In this document: positions 48,576 through 58,045 of the stretch, piece after piece
How the letters are laid out: each line of letters opens with the position of its first letter
How positions within the stretch are numbered: the first letter of the stretch is position 1
NCBI RefSeq assembly: GCF_001420715.1
Contig: NZ_LJJC01000015.1
Location: 212,242-276,241 of the forward strand
DNA length: 64,000 bases
Source: Heyndrickxia shackletonii
Lineage (GTDB): Bacteria; Bacillota; Bacilli; Bacillales; Bacillaceae_C
Direction: 5' to 3'
Notes under the pieces: model-generated
The model's input: the letters and a program-made list of their open reading frames with translations, nothing else
Databases searched by the model: none
What the model was told of the DNA's origin: nothing
Program-made: the position numbers and the translations under genes

Positions 48576-49499
48576 TTAAAATATAATGGTCGACAAAAAT
48601 ACAACTGTAGTAACCGTAATCATGCTAAATAATGTTGACATTAATACTACCTGTGCTGCATATTCCGGATGATTATCATACTCTAAAGCAAACAGCGCAC
48701 TGTTTCTTGAAGTTGGAAAAGAACTTGCTATAAACAGAGCTTGTGCAGTAGTTCCGTCCAATTTTAAAAGGAAAATGATAAGCAATGCAATGGATGGAGA
48801 AAGAATTAAACGACCGATTAAACTTAGGATTAAGGGTAAGGAAAAGCGCCTTAATTTTATATACGCACTTTGTGCACCAAGCGTAATTAGGGCTATTGCC
48901 AAAAAAGCATTTGAACTATTTTTTATGGGAGTCCATAAAAAACCCGGGATTTTAATATCACAAGTATGAAGAATTAATCCTAATAAAAAGGCATAAATGA
49001 CAGGATTTTTTAGGAATTGCTTTATGGCTTTAAATCCACTGTGATCGACGGAAACGGAATTAAATAAACCATATGTATAGGTAAGTAAATTTTGAAAAAT
49101 CATTACAACAATCTGAATAGATGCCCCCAATGGGCTGTGTTGAAAAACAAGCTGACTTACAGGCAACCCGAAATTACCCGAATTATTTAGTACGATACTA
49201 TTTTTAAAAGTTGACGCAAGACTGCTTTCAAATTTTGCTGCTTTTGAGATGATTGCACTTAGAGACATTAAGCAAACACATTGTAGAATTAAAAATCCAA
49301 GAATATGTAAAAGTGTTTTTCCGCCAACATTATTTTGATAAATATTTACAAAACTAACAGCAGGCATAAGAAAAAAAGTATTTAATTTTGATAAAGTGTT
49401 CATATCAAACTTAAATTTCCGATGTAGAAATACACCTGCACCTATTAAGATAAATACTGGTAAAATGACATTTAATCCGATCAGTAAAAATACACTCAT
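48576..49499 (-). CDS. AEC family transporter (auxin-efflux-carrier-like)
   Basis: 307 aa with about ten helices in two five-helix halves. NVILPVFILIGAGVFLHRKF opens the first half, FFLMPAVSFVNIYQN and IVLNNSGNFGLPVSQLVF are the conserved crossover motif (N-GN-G-P), and RLILSPSIALLIIFLL, ASSFPTSRNSALFALEYDN complete the second. Such carriers export or import malate, malonate or other organic acids in bacteria; neighbouring citrate genes fit an organic-acid role by context only. Confidence 0.85.
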   Translation of the reverse strand: MSVFLLIGLNVILPVFILIGAGVFLHRKFKFDMNTLSKLNTFFLMPAVSFVNIYQNNVGGKTLLHILGFLILQCVCLMSLSAIISKAAKFESSLASTFKNSIVLNNSGNFGLPVSQLVFQHSPLGASIQIVVMIFQNLLTYTYGLFNSVSVDHSGFKAIKQFLKNPVIYAFLLGLILHTCDIKIPGFLWTPIKNSSNAFLAIALITLGAQSAYIKLRRFSLPLILSLIGRLILSPSIALLIIFLLKLDGTTAQALFIASSFPTSRNSALFALEYDNHPEYAAQVVLMSTLFSMITVTTVVFLSTIIF

Positions 49500-49597
49500 A
49501 TTGTTCCAAATACCTTTCCACTAAATAAAGCCCAAAAATTCGAAAATTGGAATCTTTGGACTTTACTTTATAAAATTTTTCCTAATCTATAATTCAT

Positions 49598-50890
49598 TTA
49601 AAATGGAATAATAGTCAAAATAAGTGCAACTAAAATCATTACTATCGCTGATCCACATGCCCATTTTAGAAATGAGCGTTGTAAATCTCCAAAATCTTCT
49701 CCCACCATTCCAACTAACAAATAAGTAGAAGGAACTAAAGGACTTAATAAATGAACTGGCAACCCTAAAAGTGAAGCGCGTCCAATTGCTGCCGGGTCAA
49801 TTCCAAACCCGCTTGCCGCTTTCGCCAACAAAGGGAGAACTCCGTAGTAAAATGCATCATTTGACATAAAAAATGTAAATGGAGCACTTAAAATTGCTGT
49901 AATGAGCGCAAAGTGTGAGCCGAGGGCAGTTGGTATATGAGTAATAACCGTATTTGCCATGGCATCCACCATTTTTGTTCCTGAAAGAATACCAGTAAAT
50001 ATACCCGCCGCAAAAACCATGGAAACAACTGATAATGCATTATCCGCATAGTGCATAATCCGTTCTTTTTGTTCTTTTAGATTTGGATAGTTGATTGTAA
50101 TCGCAATGGCAAATCCAATCATAAACAAGACAGTTGCTGGCAGCACTTCTTTAATTAGAGCCACTAATAAAAGAATAGTTAATAAATAGTTTACAAGAAT
50201 TAATTTTGGACGTTTAAGGTACGCTGTTTCTGATGTAGCAGCCACCATGGACATTGTACTATAATCTATTTCCGCAACACCAATCCGTTTACGCTCTTTC
50301 CTTCCGAGGCAATAAGCCATGAACAATACAAATAATACTCCCCCAATCATACTAGGAATAACAGGGGTAAAAATATCACCCATCTCAAGATGAAGCGCTG
50401 TCATTGCTCGGGCAGTAGGTCCTCCCCAAGGAAGAAGATTCATAACACCAGACGCAGATACAGCAATTCCCGCTAGAACTAATGGTTTCATGCCAATGCG
50501 TTTATACAAAGGAAGCATAGCGGAAATCGTAATCATATAGGTTGTTGTTCCATCACCATCAAGAGAGATTAATAACGCTAGAACCGCAGTACCAATCGCA
50601 ATCTTTACTGGATCACCTTTAACAACTTTCAAGATTTTTGAAATAATTGGATCAAAAACGCCGGCATCAATCATAATACCAAAAAATAGAATCGCAAATA
50701 ATATCATGATTCCAGTAGGAGCAACACTTTTTATCCCTTCAAGCGCCATGGGACCAATTTTACTGCCAAAACCACCTATTAATGCAAAAACGACAGGGAC
50801 CACCATCAGTGCAATCATAGCGGATAGACGTTTGGTCATAATTAATATCATGAAAATAATAATCATTAAAAATCCTAATATAGCTAACAT
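49598..50890 (-). CDS. citM: CitMHS-type metal-citrate transporter
   Basis: 430 aa; start set at ATG 50888-50890 behind AAAGGGGTG, downstream of the cre box. Twelve-helix citrate-Mg/Ca symporter pattern: LAILGFLMIIIFMILIMTKR, FGIMIDAGVFDPIISKIL, ISLDGDGTTTYMITISAMLP, NLLPWGGPTARAMTAL and the C-terminal FMSNDAFYYGVLPLLAKAA then PLVPSTYLLVGMVGEDFGDL. It takes up citrate complexed with divalent metal. The two-component genes directly upstream on the same strand and a perfect cre box mirror the B. subtilis citST-citM arrangement. Confidence 0.9.
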   Translation of the reverse strand: MLAILGFLMIIIFMILIMTKRLSAMIALMVVPVVFALIGGFGSKIGPMALEGIKSVAPTGIMILFAILFFGIMIDAGVFDPIISKILKVVKGDPVKIAIGTAVLALLISLDGDGTTTYMITISAMLPLYKRIGMKPLVLAGIAVSASGVMNLLPWGGPTARAMTALHLEMGDIFTPVIPSMIGGVLFVLFMAYCLGRKERKRIGVAEIDYSTMSMVAATSETAYLKRPKLILVNYLLTILLLVALIKEVLPATVLFMIGFAIAITINYPNLKEQKERIMHYADNALSVVSMVFAAGIFTGILSGTKMVDAMANTVITHIPTALGSHFALITAILSAPFTFFMSNDAFYYGVLPLLAKAASGFGIDPAAIGRASLLGLPVHLLSPLVPSTYLLVGMVGEDFGDLQRSFLKWACGSAIVMILVALILTIIPF

Positions 50891-50941
50891 AGTCTTCACC
50901 CCTTTTGTAAGTAAATTAATAATAATCGAAACTTTTTGTCG

Positions 50942-50955
50942 TGAAAACGTTTTCA
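50942..50955. promoter_or_regulatory. cre box (CcpA site)
   Basis: TGAAAACGTTTTCA is a perfect palindrome matching the cre consensus, 52 bases upstream of the citM start. Predicts glucose repression of citrate uptake. Confidence 0.85.
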
Positions 50956-51021
50956 AAATAAAGTTAATATCGTAAATAAAATGGTATTTTGTTCATTTTG
51001 TTCACAAGAAAAAAGTGAGCA

Positions 51022-51062
51022 CAAAAAAAAGGATGACTGCAATTCCTGCTGTCATCCTTAAA
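51022..51062 (-). terminator. Terminator of the citST operon
   Basis: Minus-strand AAGGATGACAGC / GCAGTCATCCTT with a TTTTTTTTGTG tail; its upstream arm overlaps the response-regulator stop codon. Confidence 0.8.
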
Positions 51063-51750
51063 TGGGATAATATTTCCTTTCCGGCCGCCCCACAATTCCG
51101 TAAACCACTTCCGTTCTTGCTTCTTTAATCGAGGATAGATATTCCAAATATCGCCGGGCCGTAATCCTGGATGCGCCTATTTCTTTTCCAACCTCTTCAG
51201 CGGAAAGACCCATGTTTTTTATCTGTAGGACGTTTTTCACCTTTCCAAGAGTAATTTCATCAATTCCTTTTGGCAATCCCTTCCCCTTTCCTCCTGTCTC
51301 ATCTACTTTTTTACCAAAAAGAAGATCAGCATAATTCTGATTTACTTCTTGGTTTGATAATAGAAGGGAGTGCTTTTTGATATATTCATAGATAACTTCA
51401 TTAAACCTATCCCTATCTACAGGTTTAATTAAATAGTTCTCAACCCCATAGTTTAATGCTTTCTCAAGAAAAACCTTATCGGTTGCCGCGGTGATCATAA
51501 TGATACTTACCTTCGGAAAACGTTCCCGGACGAGTGGAAGTAAATCAGAACCTAATAAATCTGGCATATAAACATCCAGCAACAATAAGTCTGGGTTATT
51601 TTCCTCTAATAAATTCAGCGTTTGTTCACCATTCAATGATTTCCCAACTACCTCTATTTCCTCGAACTTTTGTAAAAATTTCTCATGGATATCGGCTATT
51701 CGAAAGTCGTCTTCTGCGATTACCGCTTTGATCTTATTCAAGACTTTCAT
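51058..51750 (-). CDS. citT: CitT-like response regulator
   Basis: 230 aa. Receiver domain IKAVIAEDDFRIADIHEKFL with DLLLLDVYMPDLLGSDLLPL (phospho-acceptor Asp59) and NYLIKPVDRDRF; C-terminal HTH LSAEEVGKEIGASRITARRY then LEYLSSIKEARTEVVYGIVG RPERKYYPI. This is the CitB/DcuR-type layout. The start overlaps the kinase stop by 17 nt. Phosphorylated form should activate citM. Confidence 0.9.
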   Translation of the reverse strand: MKVLNKIKAVIAEDDFRIADIHEKFLQKFEEIEVVGKSLNGEQTLNLLEENNPDLLLLDVYMPDLLGSDLLPLVRERFPKVSIIMITAATDKVFLEKALNYGVENYLIKPVDRDRFNEVIYEYIKKHSLLLSNQEVNQNYADLLFGKKVDETGGKGKGLPKGIDEITLGKVKNVLQIKNMGLSAEEVGKEIGASRITARRYLEYLSSIKEARTEVVYGIVGRPERKYYPI

Positions 51751-53341
51751 TCCTTTCGTTTGTTTTAGGAAGATACACCGTAAAAATGGTTCCGCTTTCT
51801 TGGCTACTTTGCACCTCTATCATCCCATTCAACTCTTGAACAGCTTCTTCTGCATTGGAAAGGCCAAACCCTCTTGGTTCATTCCCAGATTTTGTTGTAA
51901 ATCCCTTATCAAATAGATGAGGAATCTCTTTTTCCCCAATCCCCTTCCCATTATCGGAAATTTCAAAGATGATATCACTTCCAAGATCAGTAGCAAAAAA
52001 TTTTACCGTTGGGAATTTCGCATCATAGACAGCCTCAAAAGCATTGTCAATAAGATTTCCAATAATCAATATTAGATTTGATAGCTTAATATGAGGCGGT
52101 AATACCTCTAAATAGCTATCTACCACAATCTCAAAATTAATTTTCTTTTCCGATGCTTTACCCAATTTTCCTAATAGGATGGCCTGGATTTTCGTATCTT
52201 TAATTTGGTTAAAAACAATCGAATTCTGGATTTGTAATGTTCGTGTCTCCGTTTGGATCATTTCAACTGCCTGTTCATATTCGCCTAATTGAAGCAATCC
52301 TAATAACACATATAATTTATTTGTAAATTCATGGGTTTGCGCCCGAAGATCTTCCGAGTATCGTTTTACCTCTGAAATGGTGTTTAACATATCCTCAATC
52401 TCTGTCTTATCACGAAAAGAAGCAACTACTCCACTTATACCACTCTCTTCAAAAAGTGGCGTGCAATTGACGATAACGGTTTTGTCTTTCCAGACCATTT
52501 CTTTGTCAATTAGGGGAGTACCTGATCTTAATACTTGATATAAATAGTTAGAAGGAAACAGTCCGTCTACTTTTAAATGGCGGACAGAACCTTTAATATG
52601 TAATAGTTTTTTTGCAGGCTGATTCATCGCCGTAATATACCCATCTTGATCAATCGCTAATATCCCCTCTTTTACTCCATGAAGCACCGCATTCTTTTCT
52701 TTATAAAGTGTTGCTATTTGATATGGTTCAAGGCCCATTGTATCTTTGCGGATATTCCGAGCCAGCAGAATACTGCCAATTAATGAAATCAAAAGTGCAA
52801 AGAGGGAAACAAAAATGACCTTCGAAACATTTTTCAATATTTGATGTTGGATATCCTCGAGCAGAAATCCAACGGAAACGATTCCAATCACTTCTCCCTT
52901 TTTATTTAAAATAGGAGATTTCCCTCGTATAGAAGGTCCAAGTGACCCCTTCGCCTTCGAAACATAATATTCTCCATTATGAAGAGCCCTTTCGTTATCT
53001 CCGCCACGCATTTTCTTTCCAATCATCGATTTTACCGGATGCGAATATCTTATTCCGTCTTTATTCCCAATAACCACAAATTCTGCACCAGTTTCTTTAC
53101 GAATCCTTTCCGCAATCGGCTGTATCATTTTGGATGGGTCATCTGTTTGAAATGCAGAAATAATAGTTGGAATAACCGATACCGTTTTTGAAATCTGCAG
53201 CGCCATTCTGCCTTTGTTTTCTTCGATTTGCTTACTCTCCATAAAACTGTAGAATACAGTCAGCAGCATGATTAACAATAATCCCAATAATAATACCAAC
53301 CCGAAAATTTTTGTCTGAAGTGAACGTTTTTTCGTTTTCAT
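51734..53341 (-). CDS. citS: CitS-like sensor histidine kinase
   Basis: 535 aa; start set at ATG 53339-53341 behind AAGGGGGG. Helix 1 (KIFGLVLLLGLLLIMLLTVF), extracytoplasmic sCache/PAS-type domain (ETGAEFVVIGNKDGIRYSHP, then GEYYVSKAKGSLGPSIRGKS), helix 2 (VIFVSLFALLISLIGSILLA), a cytosolic PAS (GVKEGILAIDQDGYITAMNQ), a SpoB-like dimerisation segment with phospho-His in LRAQTHEFTNKLYVLLGLLQ, and the ATPase boxes (NLIDNAFEAV; ISDNGKGIGE; RGFGLSNAEEAVQ). CitA/DcuS family; senses citrate or a related acid outside the cell. Confidence 0.9.
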   Translation of the reverse strand: MKTKKRSLQTKIFGLVLLLGLLLIMLLTVFYSFMESKQIEENKGRMALQISKTVSVIPTIISAFQTDDPSKMIQPIAERIRKETGAEFVVIGNKDGIRYSHPVKSMIGKKMRGGDNERALHNGEYYVSKAKGSLGPSIRGKSPILNKKGEVIGIVSVGFLLEDIQHQILKNVSKVIFVSLFALLISLIGSILLARNIRKDTMGLEPYQIATLYKEKNAVLHGVKEGILAIDQDGYITAMNQPAKKLLHIKGSVRHLKVDGLFPSNYLYQVLRSGTPLIDKEMVWKDKTVIVNCTPLFEESGISGVVASFRDKTEIEDMLNTISEVKRYSEDLRAQTHEFTNKLYVLLGLLQLGEYEQAVEMIQTETRTLQIQNSIVFNQIKDTKIQAILLGKLGKASEKKINFEIVVDSYLEVLPPHIKLSNLILIIGNLIDNAFEAVYDAKFPTVKFFATDLGSDIIFEISDNGKGIGEKEIPHLFDKGFTTKSGNEPRGFGLSNAEEAVQELNGMIEVQSSQESGTIFTVYLPKTNERNESLE

Positions 53342-53652
53342 GCAGCATCCCCCCTTACTCATCAACATGAAGGTATCCTAAAATAATTATAACCTTTCAT
53401 GTTACTGATTTCTTTTGCAAACTTTCAAAAAGGAGAAACAATCTGACATGATTTGAAGGCATTTTCCGTCTCTTTTTGTGCTAGATTCTATAACTGCTGA
53501 TTATTAATACTCTTACCTGCATTCATTCATATTCCCAATTTTTACGCTTATTTCTCAGACGTAATCTACTGCTATGTCTACCTGCCTTTTTTCTTCCCAT
53601 TGAGTGAAACACAAGTCCTATCCTTTTTTGTCAAAATATATGGTAAAAAATG

Positions 53653-53667
53653 ATTACCAATGGTAAT
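53653..53667. promoter_or_regulatory. Palindrome upstream of the permease
   Basis: ATTACCAATGGTAAT is a perfect 7-bp inverted repeat around one A, 127 bases before the permease start. Confidence 0.4.
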
Positions 53668-53675
53668 ATATTCGT

Positions 53676-53737
53676 ATATTTATAACAATTTTCTCAATCT
53701 TTCGACTAAACCCCAAATTCATAATTGTTATAAATAT
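53676..53737. promoter_or_regulatory. 15-bp inverted repeat upstream of the permease
   Basis: ATATTTATAACAATT (53676-53690) and AATTGTTATAAATAT (53723-53737) are exact complements around a 32-nt spacer, within 60 bases of the permease RBS. Could be an operator pair or an RNA stem in the leader. Confidence 0.5.
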
Positions 53738-53793
53738 CCATAAGACCATTCACCTATATCCCGTAGGTAATTCAACTAGAGGAGGTCATATTT

Positions 53794-55143
53794 TTGCAAG
53801 CAGAAAAACAAGAATTAAAAAGGAGTCTTTCCATGAGGAACTTAATCATCTTCGGGATGATTACAATGTCTCCGCTTGCTCCTTATCAGGTATTCGGATC
53901 AGTAGCCCAAGCTAGTTACGGAATGGTTCCGTTAGTATATTTAATTGGTGCCATTCTGATGTTTTTTACTGCTTTGAGTTATGCCAGGTTTAGCAGAGAG
54001 TTTCCATATGCAGGATCTGTATATTCATACGTAGGAAAAGGGTTGAATCCGCATGTTGGTTTTTTGGCTGGATGGACTATTTTATCCGATTATATTTTAT
54101 GTCCGGCACTAATGTGTTTATTTTCTGGTTTGTGGCTAACAGGTATTTTTCCAGGGGTTAATACAAAATTTTTAGCCATTGTCTTCATTATTCTTACAGG
54201 ATTGATCAATATTCGTGGAATAGAATTAAATGCGAAAGTAAACTCATTTTTATTTTGGGTTCAAATTGCTGCACTAATTATCTTTTTAGGATTTGCAATC
54301 AAATTTGTCTTTATCGAAGGTTTAGGAATGGGCGGCTTCTCGTTAGCTCCAATTTTACAACCTGAACACATTTCTTGGAAATTCATTGCAACTGCTACTT
54401 CCATCATATTGCTGGGATTCGTGGGATTTGACGGTATTAGTACATTAGCAGAAGAAGTAACCGAACCTAAAAAGACGGTCGGTAAAGCAACCGTAGTGGC
54501 ATTAGTCACAACAGCCATGCTGTTCTTAATTCAAACCTATTTGGCTTCTTTAGCTCATTCAAAGTATATGAATTTAAATCCAGACATGGCATTATTTGAT
54601 ATTTCCAAAGAAATTGGCGGTTATTATTTCTATATTGCTATGATCATTATTAATGTTGTAGCAGTCGGACTTGCTGTAACGCTAAATGTTCAATCAGCAG
54701 TTGCCCGTGTTTTATTTGCAATGGGTAGAGATAATTTTCTTCCTGGTTCACAATGGTTAAAACATATTCAACCTAAATTCAGGACACCAGCGAATGCAAT
54801 TCTTTTATCCATGATAATATCCGTTGTCCTAATTTTATCAGTACCTATTGAAACTATTTTAATGTTCGTAAACTTTGGTGCAGTTACAGCATTCACTGTT
54901 CTTAACTTTTCTGTGATTGTTTATTTCTTCTTTAAAAGGAAAGAACGTGGAATCAAAGGTTTTTTCTATCACCTTTTATTCCCATTCATCGGATTTGCAG
55001 TTTGTGCCTTTGTTTGGTCAGGGTTCGATATGAAAACAAAATTGGTAGGAATTTCTTGGATTTTCGTTGGTGGAGTAATTGGATTTATTAAATCAAAAGG
55101 TTACAAACAGGCTGGTCCATCCATGGAAAATTATAAAATGTAA
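53794..55143 (+). CDS. APC family amino acid permease
   Basis: 449 aa from TTG 53794 behind GGAGG. Twelve helices; LKRSLSMRNLIIFGMITMSP, LAPYQVFGSVAQASYGMVPL, VYLIGAILMFFTALSYARFS, REFPYAGSVYSYVGKGLNPH and ILLGFVGFDGISTLAEEVTE carry the APC landmarks (unwound helix 1, consensus E-V-EP). It probably imports an amino acid or amine; PuuP/YcgH-like. The SDR gene 86 bases downstream is likely co-transcribed. Confidence 0.88.
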   Translation: MQAEKQELKRSLSMRNLIIFGMITMSPLAPYQVFGSVAQASYGMVPLVYLIGAILMFFTALSYARFSREFPYAGSVYSYVGKGLNPHVGFLAGWTILSDYILCPALMCLFSGLWLTGIFPGVNTKFLAIVFIILTGLINIRGIELNAKVNSFLFWVQIAALIIFLGFAIKFVFIEGLGMGGFSLAPILQPEHISWKFIATATSIILLGFVGFDGISTLAEEVTEPKKTVGKATVVALVTTAMLFLIQTYLASLAHSKYMNLNPDMALFDISKEIGGYYFYIAMIIINVVAVGLAVTLNVQSAVARVLFAMGRDNFLPGSQWLKHIQPKFRTPANAILLSMIISVVLILSVPIETILMFVNFGAVTAFTVLNFSVIVYFFFKRKERGIKGFFYHLLFPFIGFAVCAFVWSGFDMKTKLVGISWIFVGGVIGFIKSKGYKQAGPSMENYKM

Positions 55144-55229
55144 TATGCTATTTCAGGAAAACGTAAATTATCCTTTCCACAGAAATATAAATTAATAGAA
55201 AACAACATCTATACGAGGAGGAATTTTTA

Positions 55230-55994
55230 ATGAGATTAAAAAATAAAGTAGCAATTGTCACGGGTAGTGCACGAGGAATTGGCGAAGCGATGGTAAGAGA
55301 TTTTGTAAATGAGGGAGCAAGTGTCATTATTTCCGATATTTTAGAGAAGGAAGGACAAGCTCTTGCATCTGAATTACAGAATGAAGGGCATAATGTTTAT
55401 TTTTTTAAAACAGATGTATCCTCCGAGCAGAATGTAAAAGAACTTGTAGCATTTACCGTCGAAAAATTTGGCAAAATTAATATCTTATGCAACAATGCAG
55501 CTATTAACATTCCTGGTTCCGTGACCGAATTAACAGAAGATATTTGGGATAGAACAATGGATGTAAACGTCAAATCCCAATTTTTAGTATCAAAACATGT
55601 CATTCCGATAATGCAACAATCTGGTGGAGGTTCTATTATCAATACCGCTTCCGCAAATAGTTTCGTTGCAGAACCACGCCTTTCAGCTTATGTTTCTTCT
55701 AAGGGTGCCATTCTTATGCTGACAAGAGCAATGGCTCTAGATTATGCAAAAGATAATATTCGGGTAAATTGTATCTGTCCTGGCTGGGTAGATACAACAT
55801 TCAACGATGCACATGCTGATTTATTTGGTGGAAGAGAAGCCATTCTTAAAGATATTGATTCTATTCAACCTATCGGCAGACCTATCGAACCTATTGAAAT
55901 CGCTAAAGTAGCAACATTTTTAGCATCAGATGATTCTTCTGCTTTGACAGGCTCTCCGATTATTGCAGATGGAGGAATTACTGCAGGAGTATAA
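55230..55994 (+). CDS. SDR family NAD(P)-dependent oxidoreductase
   Basis: 254 aa behind GAGGAGG. Classical SDR: NKVAIVTGSARGIGEAMVRD with the TGxxxGxG motif, NILCNNAAINIPG (NNAG variant NNAA), GSIINTASANSFVAEPRLSA with the catalytic Ser region and YVSSKGAILMLTRAMALDYA carrying Tyr-x3-Lys, then VNCICPGWVDT and SSALTGSPIIADGG. Asp41 in VIISDILEKEG favours NAD. Glucose-dehydrogenase/3-oxoacyl-reductase-like; substrate probably related to the permease cargo. Confidence 0.88.
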   Translation: MRLKNKVAIVTGSARGIGEAMVRDFVNEGASVIISDILEKEGQALASELQNEGHNVYFFKTDVSSEQNVKELVAFTVEKFGKINILCNNAAINIPGSVTELTEDIWDRTMDVNVKSQFLVSKHVIPIMQQSGGGSIINTASANSFVAEPRLSAYVSSKGAILMLTRAMALDYAKDNIRVNCICPGWVDTTFNDAHADLFGGREAILKDIDSIQPIGRPIEPIEIAKVATFLASDDSSALTGSPIIADGGITAGV

Positions 55995-56103
55995 ATAGTT
56001 AATTAATTTGAAAGCTGTTTTACCTTTTTTATTCAGCTAACAATCTTCCAAGTCTTGCCTTCCTATAAGGGAAGGGTGATTCAATTATCTACTTCATTTT
56101 AAA

Positions 56104-56145
56104 AATAAAAGAGGTTGAAACCAAAACATTTCAACCTCTTTTTTA
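56104..56145. terminator. Bidirectional hairpin terminator
   Basis: AAAAGAGGTTGAAA / TTTCAACCTCTTTTTT around CCAAAACA, between the convergent SDR and pyrroline-5-carboxylate dehydrogenase genes. Confidence 0.85.
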
Positions 56146-56151
56146 AAAGAA

Positions 56152-57783
56152 TTATTCTGCATCCATAAACGGATATGCAACTTCTGCAGTTGGAGCAAAG
56201 TTTTCTTTGATAACACGAGGACTTGTCCAACGAACCATGTTAAATACGGAACCTGCTTTATCGTTTGTACCAGAACCACGGGAACCGCCAAATGGTTGTT
56301 GGTCAATCATTGCACCAGTTGGTTTATCATTGATATAGAAGTTTCCAGCTGCACCGGATAAGCGGCGTTCTAAGTGAATAATCGCTTCACGGTCTTGAGC
56401 AAAGATTGCACCTGTTAATGCATAGATAGACGCTGTATCTACTGCTTCCAATGTTTCTTCTAATTTATCATTTTCATATACATAAATCGTTAAGACCGGT
56501 CCAAAAATTTCTTCTACCATTGTTTTAAAGTTTGGATTTGTTGTCACAATGATGGTAGGTTGAACAAAATATCCAACAGAATCATCATACGTACCACCAG
56601 CAATAATTTCTGCCTCTTCAGAAGCTGCAGCAAAATCAATATAGCTTGTAATGGAATCAAAAGCAGCTTTATCAATGACAGCACCCATAAAGTTTCTAAA
56701 GTCTTGGATATCGCCTACTTTAAGTTTCGCAGTTTCCTCTACTAATCCAGATTTCACTTCTTCCCAAAGACTAGCTGGAATGTAAGCGCGGGAAGCTGCT
56801 GAACATTTTTGACCTTGGTATTCAAAAGCGCCACGAACAAGGTTCGCTACCACTTTATCTACTTGTGCAGTTTCATGAACAAATACAAAGTCTTTTCCGC
56901 CTGTTTCCCCAATTAAACGAGGATAAGATTGATAGTTAGCAATGTTTTCTCCTACTGTTTTCCAAATTGTTTGGAACGTACTTGTTGATCCCGTAAAGTG
57001 GAATCCAGACATACGAGGGTCTGTTAATACTACTTCTGATACTTGTGAACCACGAGAAGGTACAAAGTTGATTACTCCTTTTGGTAATCCTGCTTCTTCT
57101 AATACACGCATAAAGTAGTAGTTTGATAGTAAAGAAGTTGTTGCTGGTTTCCAAACGACTACGTTCCCCATAATTGCGGGTGCTACCGGTAAGTTCGCAC
57201 CAATGGATGTGAAGTTGAATGGAGAAATTGCCAATACAAAACCATCTAATGGACGGTAATCTGTACGGTTCCAGATATTCTTCGCACTGCTTGGTTGAAT
57301 TTGATAAATTTGATTAGCACAATCAACGTCATAACGTAAGAAATCTACTAATTCTTGAGCAGCATCAATTTCTGATTGATAAGCTGTTTTAGATTGTCCT
57401 AACATAGTAGAAGCATTAATTAGATCACGGTAAGGGCCAGAGATTAAATCAGCAGCCTTTAAGAAAATAGATGCACGGTGTTCCCATGGCATATTTGCCC
57501 ATGCTTCTTTCGCAGCCATTGCAGCTTCGATCGACTCACGCAATTCTTTTTCACCAGCTTGTGAATAGTTTGCTAGAACATGTTTATGATCATGCGGCAT
57601 AACGACTTGCTTCACTGTATCTGTCTTTATATTTTCTCCATTTATAATCACAGGGATATCTACTACAATATCAGATTGGCGTTTTAATTCTGCTTTTAAT
57701 GTTTCTCTTTCTTTTGTACCTGGAGCATAAGTATTGCCAGGCTCATTTTTAGGTGTTGGGATTTTGAAAATTCCATTGCTCAT
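56152..57783 (-). CDS. pruA: L-glutamate gamma-semialdehyde (1-pyrroline-5-carboxylate) dehydrogenase
   Basis: 543 aa, standard length for the stand-alone RocA/PutC-type enzyme. DGFVLAISPFNFTSIGANLP and MGNVVVWKPATTSLLSNYYF form the NAD site, FHFTGSTSTFQTIW follows, LIGETGGKDFVFV holds the general-base Glu and GQKCSAASRAYIP the catalytic Cys; EEIFGPVLTIYVYEND and INDKPTGAMIDQQPFGGSRG complete it. Converts glutamate semialdehyde from proline or arginine breakdown to glutamate, NAD-dependent. ATG 57783 behind GGAAGGAATG. No proline dehydrogenase next to it. Confidence 0.95.
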   Translation of the reverse strand: MSNGIFKIPTPKNEPGNTYAPGTKERETLKAELKRQSDIVVDIPVIINGENIKTDTVKQVVMPHDHKHVLANYSQAGEKELRESIEAAMAAKEAWANMPWEHRASIFLKAADLISGPYRDLINASTMLGQSKTAYQSEIDAAQELVDFLRYDVDCANQIYQIQPSSAKNIWNRTDYRPLDGFVLAISPFNFTSIGANLPVAPAIMGNVVVWKPATTSLLSNYYFMRVLEEAGLPKGVINFVPSRGSQVSEVVLTDPRMSGFHFTGSTSTFQTIWKTVGENIANYQSYPRLIGETGGKDFVFVHETAQVDKVVANLVRGAFEYQGQKCSAASRAYIPASLWEEVKSGLVEETAKLKVGDIQDFRNFMGAVIDKAAFDSITSYIDFAAASEEAEIIAGGTYDDSVGYFVQPTIIVTTNPNFKTMVEEIFGPVLTIYVYENDKLEETLEAVDTASIYALTGAIFAQDREAIIHLERRLSGAAGNFYINDKPTGAMIDQQPFGGSRGSGTNDKAGSVFNMVRWTSPRVIKENFAPTAEVAYPFMDAE

Positions 57784-58045
57784 TCTTCAACATTCCTTCC
57801 TGTTTAAAAAATTTGTCACTTTAATATCAAAATTTCATCTTCTTCGACAAATTATAACATACTTTTTATTCTTATACTTTCTTTTCTGCAAACGAATTCA
57901 AATTCCTAATTTTGGGTCATTTAGGATATTTCCTGAAATGCCGTAGCACTCAGTTTGGAAATATTTAATACTATTAAATCAAAGCTAATAATTGCTGTTT
58001 TTATAATGATGACACATTAAAATATTTTATCGGAAAACCACTTAG

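Noticed and set aside
48576-50890. AEC carrier and citM as one operon
   Set aside because: They are on the same strand but about 100 bp apart with T-rich sequence between and no overlapping signals; co-transcription is possible but not shown.
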